DNA from: Immersiella caudata
Lineage: Eukaryota; Ascomycota; Sordariomycetes; Sordariales; Lasiosphaeriaceae
Direction of reading: 5' to 3'
Assembly: GCA_030512335.1 (NCBI GenBank)
Contig: JAULSU010000006.1
Coordinates: forward strand, 3,968,001-4,032,000
DNA length: 64,000 bases
Below are positions 22,321 through 32,359 of the stretch, piece after piece. Position numbers and translations under genes: made by a program. A model generated the notes under the pieces. That model saw only the letters and a program-made list of their open reading frames with translations. It was not told the origin of the DNA and made no database searches. Each line of letters begins with the position of its first letter. Within the stretch, counting starts at the first letter, position 1.

Positions 22321-25149
22321 GAAGTAGGGGACATCAGCCCCCGAGAGTGATTGGATGCCGCCCCCGCTTGATCATCCTTGGGGTCTTCCTCAGTCCGGGG
22401 TGTCGTTTGTTTATTGCAATTCGTTGCGTCATCCTCTGCTCTTTTCCAGGGCGCAGATACCAGCTTGTATGAGCTGTCGCTCAGTCGCTCATGAATGTTC
22501 TGGAGCTCCATGTAGACCTCCTCGATAATCGCCCGACTGCCAATTCCTTTGGTCTTGACGACAAGCATGTGTTCGATGATGAGATCGAGGAGACTGTGCA
22601 CAGTCTCAGAGCAGTTTTCGTGTGAGCGAAGTTCGCTGACGAACTTTTGGTTCATTAGTTGTTATCCCCGCGGATGAAGCTGATTAGGGAGAGTAGGAAA
22701 GGGGTATGTCAAGACCACCTGAACTTACCTCGAGCACTTCCACCTTCACACGTGCGAATATAGTCACGGTCTTATCGCCCTCGGGTTTTGACCGGAAAAC
22801 CTCAAAGAACTGATCCGAGTTGATTCCGAGATATTGCGGGTCTGGCGTCTGGCGCTGGTGCACAAACTTGTAAAGGAGTTTACTTCCGCCGAGATACCAC
22901 GTGACAAACTCCAACAAAACACATCCGTAGGACCAGATATCGGATGAGCGAGACACTCGCCCTTCGCCCAGGTCGTATTCCGGGGGACGGTACGTTGGCG
23001 TCATGGGAATGTCCCGTCCGAAGTACGTTCTCGTGTGATCCGCGTCAAACCGAGTCAAGCCAAAGTCTGTGATGACGAGAGTCCCCCGACTTTGGGGGTC
23101 TTCTTGGTTCAGGAACACCAAGATGTTGTCTGGCTTAATGTCTCCGTGGCGGCCATAGATGCGATTGTCACCGAGATAGAGATTGTTGGACTTTGTTCGG
23201 TAGTTGTGGATCTTGCGCGGCCCACTGGCTATTCCTAGGCTCTGTGCAACCACCCACTCGAGGGTAGTTTTGTCAAGCGGAGGCCCCGGTGATGTATTTA
23301 CCCACAGCGCTTTTAGGTCATAGTCGGCCCATGGGAACAACAAACAATAGTCGGTGCCTTTGCTGTACGCCGCCAGCAGGGAGATGAGGTGCGGGCTTTC
23401 GTCGTTGCTGAAGTGATTCAGAACCTCAATCTCCTGCTCAAACTCGCGTTTCATGTCAATCCAGACCTCTGAAGAGTGTCCAGAAAACGCGCGAGATCTG
23501 GTGTGTAATCCCATTCCTGGGAGGTTGGCCTTGAAATGCTTTACTGCGAATCTCTCGCCCGAGGCGCCGTTTGGGTTGGGGTTTGCCATGGCGGAGGATG
23601 TTTTGGGCCTCGGAAAACTGTAGTGGCGCGGGTGGATCTTGACTTGGGAAATAAAGCTGAGCCCTCCCTGATGCAGTGGCCCAGAGTCGTATATCCAGGG
23701 AAGAATGTCGTTTTTGTCCAGGTCGTAAAACTGGGCCACTTCGCCGTCCTCTTTGGCGAAAAAAGGGGCCAAAACCCTCCACTGCGTTTCCTCAAAGTCA
23801 TCATGCTGCTTCGAACTCCATAGGCTGAAACAAGTGAGTGGCTCGTTCTTCTTCTCCCTTCGACGTAGCACTGCGCGGTACCCCCCGGGCCCAACAGGCA
23901 CTGAGCAGAGAGGCAGGTCGGCGTCGCAAATGCCGGTTTCGTCGTCGATGATGAGACCAATATCCTGCACTCTCTCAATAAAGACTAAAATGGCAAATAC
24001 TCTGCGGTATGATCTCGCCGTTGCTCCGCTTGGGTCCTCTGGCGGGACTTTGGCGCAGACCAGCCGAGCCCACCTGTCCAGGTCCTGGCTGCTGGGGTTA
24101 CCACATCTCCCCTCGGCGATTTCCTCTCGCACGACGTCCTCGGTCAGGATCTCTTCCAGATAACCTCGTGGAAGAAAACGATTGCGTTGCGTCGATGCGC
24201 CGAGTGGCATAACCTGTCTCAGTTTATCGTACAATGGCGGCGACTTTTCGAGCAGGTTCTCTGGTAATGTAACGTCGGGCGAAAGCTTGCCAGAGCGAAT
24301 TAGTCTTGCGTATTGCATTTCTCCCCGATCGTACCGTGTGTAACCTTTGATTCGGGTGACGGTCAGGTCCGAGTGGTCCTGGGGCTCGGAATCGTGGTTC
24401 AGGGAGACGGCTCGGGGCGCCACATCAGATTCTTCAACTTTCGTCAGCCTCACAAGCCGGGTAATGTCAATATCGCGTAGGACTTCTTCCGAAGAAACAA
24501 TGAAGGCCACCTTCCCCTCAGCGCTTGCAGCAATAATGTGGCCGTAGACCTTTCTGGTGTGCTGGTTGATGACAAGGGACCCCGAGTCCCCTCTCGAGAG
24601 TGGCCGAGGAAAGACGGCTTTGTAGACTCCGGAAACCCTGTCGCTGAATGGTAGGCGCATCTGTGCTTGCCAGCCTTCGAGGTTGCCATGCATCTCGCCG
24701 CATGAAGGTGTGATGACTGAAACTGAAGTTTGACCCTGAGGGATAGACTCGACCTGATCGAAGCTGACTGTCAAGGAATTTGAGGCCCCGTAGCCGTCTG
24801 GAAGCTGAACCACGACGTAGTCGAGGTGCATTGAAACTGCCAGGCAGTCCGCGACAGATGGCAGCGAGTGTAAGCCCTCCATCATAGACGCAGGTACCTC
24901 CCACGACACAATGGTGTTGTTGTTGGTATTGTTGTCCCGTGGGCTGTCCTGCAGCAGCCCCTTCATGGCAGCGTCCTCGCCCGAAAGGAGATCTGGGGGT
25001 GTGCCACTTCCACTGAAACTCACGGCCGTCGTGTAGCTCTCATCATCGGAGTCAGAATCGTCGGAATCGTCGCTCGTTGATGCGTCTTCGCTGACAGTGT
25101 TTTCCGAGACTGCTGGGAAGGTTGGCTTGAAAAGATGAGCTGGTGCCAT
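22293..25149 (-). CDS. Protein kinase 3 with N-terminal trypsin-like protease module
   Basis: Coding includes complement(22293-22643, 22729-25149); the intron has GTAAGT, an ACTAAT branch point and AAAAG. From the ATG at 25149 it gives 923 aa, but the frame is open to 25242 and the protease fold needs upstream residues, so more 5' exons are likely. The chymotrypsin-like module has the His motif AMAPAHLF at the start, an acidic Asp/Ser insert, the Asp motif LDYVVVQL (about 110) and the Ser motif LSRGDSGSLV (about 188) followed by KVYGHIIAA. Then comes the kinase-family module (GICDADLPL about 410, QWRVLAP, VKIHPRHYSF) and a kinase domain: AVK (about 536), RHGDIKPDNIL (about 667), DFG, YRPPE. 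The last exon (FVSELRSHENCS) aligns with kinase 1. Protease-kinase coupling is unusual; its substrate is unknown. Confidence 0.8.
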
Positions 25150-25835
25150 TGCGAGGAAGTCCAAGCCGCCAAGCCTGATTGGCGACAGCAGTCCAATCTT
25201 CGGCGGCTGCCGGGACCCTGGTCCACAACGATGAACAAGTACTCATGGTTAAGCTCTTCGTTAGCAACTCGACGGCGGATGGAGAAGGTCGAGCTCTGAT
25301 GCACAAGGATCCCGTCTGACTGCTGTATCATCTGTGCCAACATCTCGATATTGGGTTCGTCTGGCGGAAATCCAGTGGTCAATCAACAGACCAGAAAAGC
25401 TCTGGAGAAGGGGTCCCTTTCGGAGGCGCTTGACGACGGTCTTTCTCTGGGGCGAGATGGCCCCAGCGACCATCATATGGACGCAGCTCTTTTCTAGTAG
25501 TGATGTCGTCCAGTTAGAAAGCCCCCTGCCGGTCGACGGTGCAGGAATACATTGCGCGGAGCAGATGAAAGAATGGATTGGCGCAGGCCGGGAAGACTGA
25601 ACGTACCGACGTTCTCGCCCTTCAAGAACACATCAAGGAGAATGATAGCCGATCGTGGAATCGAAGAACACCGCTCGACGTCCTTCCAGGCAAGCTCGAG
25701 AATGCGCTTGAATGGCTCTTCGCCCAAGTTTTTCACTTCCCAAAACTTTGAACCGTTAACCGTCCCCCGAAATTTCCCCGCTTGTTCCGCTGGGTTCTGG
25801 ACAACCGCGGTAACCTGTTTCAGAAATATACCCAT
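25150..25835 (-). CDS. Probable 5' exons of kinase 3, structure unresolved
   Basis: An ATG at 25835 opens 76 codons (MGIFLKQVTAVVQNPAEQAG...) ending at a good GTACGT donor (25606). The next block, entered at an acceptor at 25494, keeps phase and reads MMVAGAISPQRKTVVKRL. A third block (25380-25200, another frame) reads QQSDGILVHQSSTFSIRRRV and ends at the frame feeding the protease module. Linking blocks two and three needs an intron of only about 31 nt, or skipping block three with a ~170-nt intron. Frameshift decay is the alternative. Treat as the likely N-terminal region of kinase 3. Confidence 0.4.
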
Positions 25836-26269
25836 GGCGAAAATTTAATAACGCGCTAAGTTGGTACAGTTATGGTCTTGCCGTCATGATTCTGCTTTGC
25901 TTGGAGGCGCGCCTGTGTTGGATTCTTCGGGTTCGTAGGGAAGGACGACCTGAAGTGCGGCAGTTGATGGGAAGGAAAGAGCGGTGTCAGCTAGGCCGGT
26001 CGCAGTATTCTGACCCAATGTCCACTGAAATCAGGCATCCATGCATTTTTGGCACCAGTCAAGGAAGTAGGCGGGGTCGCACAACAGGCCCAACTCTCAG
26101 AGCATTCCGATCTTGACAGATGTTATCGCGCCAATTGGCTGGCGAGCTCGAGATAGGCTGCTTCAAGCCCGCCCCCCCGAACACACCGGTTCCAGCGAGG
26201 CAAACACGGTGACGTGGCAAGGAGGCCGGAATATGTCCAACCCACAGGTTGGAGTTCATCTCATGGGAT

Positions 26270-26352
26270 AAACGTACCTAGGTACCTCCCTCTTAACTGC
26301 CTTGCCTTAACTTACCTCGCGTACCTACCTTAGGTACCTTACCTGCCTACCC
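26270..26352. repeat. Degenerate TACCT/AGGTA low-complexity repeat
   Basis: The motifs TACCTAGGTACCT, TTACCT, GTACCT and CCTTAGGTACC recur over about 80 bp just upstream of the ATG at 26367. Such palindromic TAGGTA tracts are common in sordariomycete intergenic DNA. They may form short hairpins, but no function is known. Confidence 0.5.
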
Positions 26353-26366
26353 CCGAAAAGCGCACA

Positions 26367-27450
26367 ATGGGGACGCCAACGGTAATAACCGCAGTACCAC
26401 TGCAACGCCTGAACCACATCTGCTCAGATGTTCTCCCAGCAACCCAAATTGAGCTGGCGACCTCGTTTTGGGCAGCTGATCCTGGTTACTCGCCAACGTC
26501 GCTGGAGGCATACGCGCGCTACTACAATGAACAATGCAGGACCGCTTACCACTCCCTAGGCACCGCGCTCCCATTGACAAAACACAAGGATGTTATACAG
26601 GCCGTAGACAGAATCAAGAATCTCGATACTCGTCAACAATTGGATCAATACATCGAAGCCACGTACTCGGAAATACACTCCCACGCCGGCGTCTCCAAAG
26701 CTGATATCATCAATGGAACCACCGACCTTGTCGCGCGTTTTGCTTTTGATGGTTGACGTGGGAAAGGCGACGACGAATCCGAGGCGGATGTGGACCGGCA
26801 GGGCCTTTCGATGCTAGAGCGAGGGAACCATTCGTGACTTTACGGCCTTCGCATTTCCTACCCAGAGGTCTAGTCAGCACGACGGAATTCAGCTCGGCGC
26901 CGATTTCAACGCCCGAAACCTCGACCTGATCGGCGGGTTCAGGGTGGAGCCGACTAATAACCTCCTCGACCATCTGGAAGTGGTCGACATTGCAGGACAA
27001 CCAATCGTCATGATCTTCCACCACGCCTCCTTCCTTCTCAATCAACAGCATGCGTACTTCCCGGACGGCTTCGTTGATGAAACGCTTCAAACAATGGCCC
27101 TTCTTTTCCCACAGGGTCGGTACCACAAAGACGTCAAGGCGTGGTACCATAAACGCCTGGAACCGGTCGTAGCGGACGCTGACGTGAATTTATTGGACTG
27201 CGGGCCGTTGAGAATGGTTGACATAGACTCTTACAAGTATTGGCACGATCGGTTGGTGCGACTCAAGCGGCTCTATGACCAAGCAAAACCTCGAACAATT
27301 CGGCAGTGGTGGAACGATCGTTGGGAAGGCAGTCAGTGGTATGCGCTGTGGGTTGCCGTGGGCTTCACCGTGCTTTTTGGGCTGGTGCAGAGTATTGAGG
27401 GTGCGCTTCAGGTGTACAAGTCATTTCACCCTACCAACGAAGGTTCATAA
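26367..27450 (+). CDS. Putative fungal membrane-anchored protein of unknown function
   Basis: Two coding blocks lie in order. 26367-26758 starts MGTPTVITAVPLQRLNH and reads as a helical N-terminal domain; from about 26814 to 27450 the second block reads TIRDFTAFAFPTQRS, FNARNLDLIGGF and VMIFHHASFLL. It ends with DRLVRLKRLYDQAKPRTI and QWW followed by a transmembrane helix (ALWVAVGFTVLFGLVQSIEG), which matches a lineage-specific fungal family with a C-terminal membrane anchor. An intron must remove the TAG just before 26814, but no strong donor with matching phase is visible, so either a weak donor (GTCGCG near 26733) is used or the gene is damaged. The role is unknown. Confidence 0.55.
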
Positions 27451-27907
27451 GAGGTGTTCTTGCTTCGCCTTTTGCGGCCATAGCTTTTTGCTAAAAAAGA
27501 TAAAGTAAACCGGGCCCCTGGGAGTACTAAACCTGAAGCCTTTGAGGATGACGTGCCCGACGACATTCCTGAGGTCTAACCAAATAGCCTCCAGATTGTT
27601 GACCGACCCGTGTACCATTGCGTGCCGTGCCCCATCGAGCCAAGCAGAGAAATCAGCCTGATTGTCCAATGGCAGCAGGGCGGTTCCGTGCCTGAAATAC
27701 TACGTAAAATCCTCCAAAATCCTTTCGAAAAGACGGGAAACAATGTGACTTGGCAAGTCCCGGCAGTTATTACTTTTCTCCTTGCCGAATTTTTTTTTGG
27801 CAAATTGAGAGCGGACCCCCTGATATTCCCAGCTTGGATCCAGCCAACTCCAACGGTATACACCCGGGTTCTCCATTCGCCAACAAAATTCATTTCATGA
27901 CATCACC
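27451..27907. other. Intergenic, no clear gene
   Basis: A 96-codon plus-strand frame (27610-27900) has no recognisable family and ends just before the next gene. The region is best read as 3' and 5' flanking sequence. Confidence 0.4.
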
Positions 27908-29422
27908 ATGGGTTGGAACACTCGGAGTCTTAATTTTGTTTACCTCTTCGGAGTCTTGGTGCCTCCTTCATTAGCCGCTGGGAGGGACACAGTCACGATT
28001 TACAGAGATGTCGCCATTGTCGGCGGGGGCGCTGCTGGATCTTACGCAGCCGTGAGACTGCGCGAAGACTTTGGGGTGAGCGTCGTTGTCATTGAAAAAG
28101 ATGGTAAACTGGTGAGCTGAAGATTTCCAGTCCCCCCTGAAGATAGAACTTCCCACTAATGCGTCCTCAAGGGCGGGCACGTCAATACATGGGTTGATCC
28201 GGCTACCGGGAGGGGCTTCGACGCTGGTGTTCAGAATTGGATTGAAATCAACAATGCCTCCGCCTTTTTTGGACGTTTCGGCATCGCGCTTCAGCCCAAC
28301 GTGCGGTCAGTTCTTGATCAGCACTTTGTCGACTTTACAACAGGCGCTCGATTGGCCGAGTACAGGCCTCCTTCGGCGACTGACCGCTCTGCTGCTTTGA
28401 GAAGCTATCTCGCAGCAGCCGAACAATTTCTTCCCATTCTTGAGCCTGGATGGTGGAACTTCCCTGCCCCAAACGAGATCCCAGCCGACCTACTGTTGCC
28501 CTTTCGCGACTTTGCAGCCAAGTACAACCTGACAGCGGGCATACCCCAAATTTTTGCAACCACTGGATTTGGAAAGCACAATTTCATGGACTCACTGACC
28601 CTATTCCTGATGCGGAGCTTTGACGTCAACATGGTGCGGACCTTGTTGGGACTCGACGCCAACTTTGTTCCTGTATCTCGCAAGAACCAGGACTTGTATG
28701 ACGCCATCTTGACATCCCTCGGACCAGACGCCCTGACCAGCAGCACCGTCACCAACGGGCAGAGATCCAGCAGTGATAACCAAAATGTCACACTGGAAGT
28801 CCATAACTGGGCCACGAAGACCACGACGCGCGTGGTCGCCAAAAAGCTCCTCTTCACCGCTGCTCCCACCGAAGAAAACCTCCAACCCTTCAACCTCGAA
28901 ACGGAAGAGGAAAGCGTCTTCGACAACTTTTACTACAGCACCAGCGTCGTCGGCATCGTCTCCCACCCCTCCCTTCCACTCAACGCTTCTTTCATTAACA
29001 CACCCACCGCAGCGCAACCCCAAAACTGGGCAAGCGCCGCCCCCTCGTTCCCATATAACACGCGATTCGAAAACTATCCCAACTCAACTTACTACCGCGT
29101 CATTGCAGTCGGCGACAGATCATTCAGCCTCAGCGACGCGAAGGATGTCATCCAAGCCAGTTTTGACAGGATGGTGACGGCAGGGACGCTCCAGCAAACA
29201 AAACCACCACAGAATCTGAAGTTTCACCTGTTGGAGTCGCATGGGCCGGTGAGCGCGTCGACATCGGCTGAGGTGCTTGGAAGTGGTTTCATTCAGAAGC
29301 TCAACGCGCTGCAGGGGAAACGGTCAACGTGGTTCACTGGCGCTGCGTGGAGTGTGCATTTGACGACGAGCTTGTGGGGGTTTACCGATTCTTTGTTGCC
29401 GAGGTTGGTGGCGAGCTTTTAG
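27908..29422 (+). CDS. Secreted FAD-dependent oxidoreductase (amine-oxidase fold)
   Basis: Exons 27908-28111 and 28172-29422 give 484 aa; the intron GTGAGC...CTCAAG is phase 0 and joins EKDGKL to GGHVNTW. The N-terminus is a signal peptide (MGWNTRSLNFVYLFGVLVPP, cleavage near SLAAG). The Rossmann dinucleotide site VAIVGGGAAGSYAAVRL (about 36-52) and the GGHVNTW segment place it with flavin amine oxidase-type enzymes similar to fungal beta-cyclopiazonate dehydrogenase-like proteins. The rest has several N-glycosylation sequons. It should oxidise a small molecule outside the cell or in the secretory path; the substrate is unknown. It stands alone, without other biosynthetic genes. Confidence 0.85.
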
Positions 29423-29452
29423 CGCGGTGGGGAAGAAGTTATCTACGTTCTA

Positions 29453-29494
29453 GACGGGGCGACCCAACACGCGGACCGCCCCACACCCGGACAT
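29453..29494 (+). repeat. Terminal inverted repeat, element 2, window-left end
   Basis: This 42-bp end matches the reverse complement of 31262-31303 with about four mismatches, mostly G/A, as expected from RIP after insertion. TA precedes it. Confidence 0.85.
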
Positions 29495-29559
29495 GATCTG
29501 CATGGGCACCCTCCCCTTAATACCATAGTTAAAACATTCAATTCCTAAGTAATTTCTAT

Positions 29560-31190
29560 TGTGTAAAATACCTACTACATCTCCTCAAGCTCGCGAAGCC
29601 TATCTAGGCCGTGGATAATCATCTCCTGGACTTGCTTAACGACTGGCGTAAGGTCTGGCTGTGGCGCCCTCTAACGCTTAAGGGTTGATGGCTAGCTTCC
29701 TCTGCTGCGATGATATCCTCGATGCGCCTAAATTTATCGTTTGGTGGCTTACGCACTTATTTTATGGTATGGGGCTTTATAGCGTGGAAATCCTCGATTA
29801 ATTGCTCGTTTTCCTTCTGTAAAGCAGCCCTCTCCGCAGCCGCTGTGACAAGGGCCTTTCCCATCTTATAAAACAACACCCTACACGTACGGTGGCTAGG
29901 TATAAACACTCCCTTATCCTTATTAGCGATCTTACGAAGGTCCTGAGCCTTTTTTAAGTGTTAAAAAGGTTTAAAGAACTTATAGTGGTAAAGGGAGGAG
30001 TGGGAGGTTACTTATAAAGGGGGGGGCATCCCTAATAAACACCTTAGGGTTATCTAATATAACAGACAGATTAAACGGCGATATAACAGTCTGGCAGAAA
30101 CCTCTTTTAATGTTAGATAAGTTACAGCCTTCTTATAATACCGTCCTATAAGTAATAAGGAACCATTATTTATCAGCCGGAGCTAAAGGCCTGTAATAAG
30201 CTAAAGACTTCGTTTCTTGCCTGAAACAGTTCTTGAGAGGCGAGAAAACGCTTCGATCGAGAGGCTAGCTCTTCTAAGAGGTGTGGAGAGGAAGATACAG
30301 TAGTTAAATACAGTTAGTCTTACATAACCACATAAACTTAAGAGTCTCGTAGCTGCTATACTTATCCACGATAAATAGGCGCTAATCGTTACGATTTTAG
30401 GACTAAGTTTCACCGAAAGGTAATATCAGTATTACTACAGCCTGTAAAAGTGTAGTGACAAATCCAATCGCGAAGCTCAGGCTGTTTTTAGATCCAGCAA
30501 GGGAACCACTAGCCTTAAAGTAAAGCCCTAGTAAATATAATCACCGGCGGGAGTCTCCGGCCCTCTACGGTAACTACCTTAATAACTGTAACCTAAGTGG
30601 TTAAATCGGAATTTATAATAACAGCGTAGCCGGTCAGGGAGTTACTAATAACTTTACTAAAACGCGTTTCGTTCTCTTATATACTGTGCTTGTTTATATT
30701 CCCGATATTATATAGTACGATCTTTTTATCGTCTAAAATTCGGCGCAGGCGACCAAAGAAATCCTTATAAACAACCCTCGTAAAACCTCTGACTCTCGCT
30801 CTCTCAAATGATACCGATTATTTTGTTTTAACTCGTTCGTAGCGGTGTAAAAATCGGTCTGCCCATCGACAACTAATATGGGTTAGGGTACCGGCGTGGG
30901 TGAGGATTATTTCCGCCATTCTGGTGAGCTCCGTTTTACTCGGCGTGCGGCTAGCGGCTTCCTAATCAAGGGCCTAATCGACTAAAAAGCTCTCCTGAGC
31001 AGGAGAAAGCCGCATTTTATTAATTTTACTAGCGTTTTTGCACACGACGCCGTAGAGCCGGTTAGACAGGGTAGACTTCGGCGCCTCCTATTCGTCCGCC
31101 GCTTCGCGCACTTTCTTCTATCCGCTGTGAACCTCCGACTGCCGACTAAATATTTTGCTCACGTACTAAATCCATCTCGAATTTGGTGTT
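29560..31190 (-). pseudogene. RIP-degraded pogo/Fot1 transposase of element 2
   Basis: Read on the minus strand from about 31190, the fragments follow the pogo order: STLSNRLYGVV and KMRLSPAQESFLVD (DNA-binding part), WADRFLHRYE, VVYKDFFGRLRRIL with YNIGN in the place of the usual YNMDE, VTVIKVVTVEGRRLPPVIIF, then a C-terminal helical tail (KAQDLRKIANKDKGVFIPSH and MGKALVTAAAEKALQKENEQ near 29800-29950). Many TAA/TAG stops interrupt it. The DDE catalytic region around 30200-30450 is barely readable. It is inactive. Confidence 0.78.
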
Positions 31191-31261
31191 GTTTAGAGCA
31201 AAAATGATGGAGTTGTGGTGGTTGGAAATGGGGGGGTTGTTATCTCACGATATCGATCACA

Positions 31262-31303
31262 ATGTCCGGTTGTGGGGTGGTCCGTGTGTTGGGTCGCCCC
31301 TTC
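31262..31303 (-). repeat. Terminal inverted repeat, element 2, window-right end
   Basis: It is the counterpart of 29453-29494 and is followed by TA at 31304-31305. Confidence 0.85.
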
Positions 31304-31305
31304 TA

Positions 31306-32359
31306 TGGTGGGGAGAATATCTTTTCTTTGTCATCCATAGCCACAATAATACTGTGGCTGAAAGACAACATAGTGTTATTTCCCCGCCACATTCTGATCT
31401 CCAGCATGTGCTAGTGGGTCTTTTGTCTGTGTGAGCATGGGATTGGGGGAGCTGCTCTTGGTAGAAATGCGCATGAGCTGTTGCCTGGCGCGTGGTTTGG
31501 TACGATTGGTTGTGTTTGTCAGCTTGGTAGCATTGAATCCACGAGGTAAAGTTATCTGATTCGTTGCCAAGTTTCGCACATCCCGAATGGTCTCGCACGT
31601 TGAAATACCCAGCATGGCTGACTCCGCAGGACTGCAAAATTTCGATAATTCGTCGAGTAGCATAGTTGGAACCCGAAATACATCCTCTGGATTTGGTTGT
31701 CATCCGCGACTTCGTAACCCCGCTAGCAGCGCCAGGTTGTCGGGTCGCCATCGGGCAGAAAACCTGGTTGTGGGATGATGGAAAACTACCGAATCATCTT
31801 CTAGGCTGCCATGTCCGAAATACGGTGGAATACGATTGGGTGGTGTTTGCCGCGTCGTCATATCATGTGGCCGTGCCCACACCCTAAAATCAGGGGCGTG
31901 TCTAAACCCCGGGCCGCAGACAGCACGCAACCCGGATGTCGGGTCTGAGCCTCTTTGCCATGGCCCTGATTGTGTGCCGAGTGCCTCCAAAATCTGGGGA
32001 ACTGCAGTTGCGATGCCCACCCCGTTGTGGCTCAGTAAGCCTTGCCTGGGCTGCGCCGTCAGCAGAAACCCCGCGGACTGGAGCAAAGGTGGCTTCACCA
32101 TGCCATGAGTTGTGGTGAGGCGACCCTGATACGGCCCCACGTCGTAAGCTTGACAGTAAAATTGCGAACAGCCTAGAAGACTGGAAATCCTCTTGGTATC
32201 CAACATGGAGAGGCGACTGGGTATGAAAGGGATGCACGCCCACCCGATTTGCATGCAAGTGGTTTAGAAGATACTCTCAGCTCTCTTTTGACATTTTGCA
32301 AATCCGAAGCACAAACGTCCCATCTTTTCTTTCCGCCGAGACGCTAAAGTCCTCGAACG
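31306..32359. other. Upstream region of tannase gene, no gene seen
   Basis: About 1 kb lies between element 2 and the tannase start. A 184-codon minus-strand frame (31700-32254) has no family features and is probably chance. The promoter of the tannase must lie here; no clear TATA was found. Confidence 0.45.

Larger units (their letters stand above)
29453..31303 (-). mobile_element. Second Fot1/pogo-type DNA transposon, decayed
   Basis: The 1851-bp element has imperfect 42-bp inverted ends (29453-29494 and 31262-31303) starting GACGGGGCGACCCAACAC / GAAGGGGCGACCCAACAC and flanked by TA (29451-29452 and 31304-31305). Its ends are unrelated to those of element 1, so it is another subfamily. The interior is AT-rich with a minus-strand transposase full of TAA/TAG stops. 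It sits in the 3' flank of the FAD enzyme gene, 30 bp after its stop codon. Confidence 0.88.

Noticed and set aside
30201..30413. Minus-strand ORF of 70 codons
   Set aside because: It lies inside the RIP-degraded transposon and is only a fragment of its noise.
31700..32254. Minus-strand frame (184 codons) upstream of tannase
   Set aside because: No ATG context, domain or signal peptide; probably chance openness.
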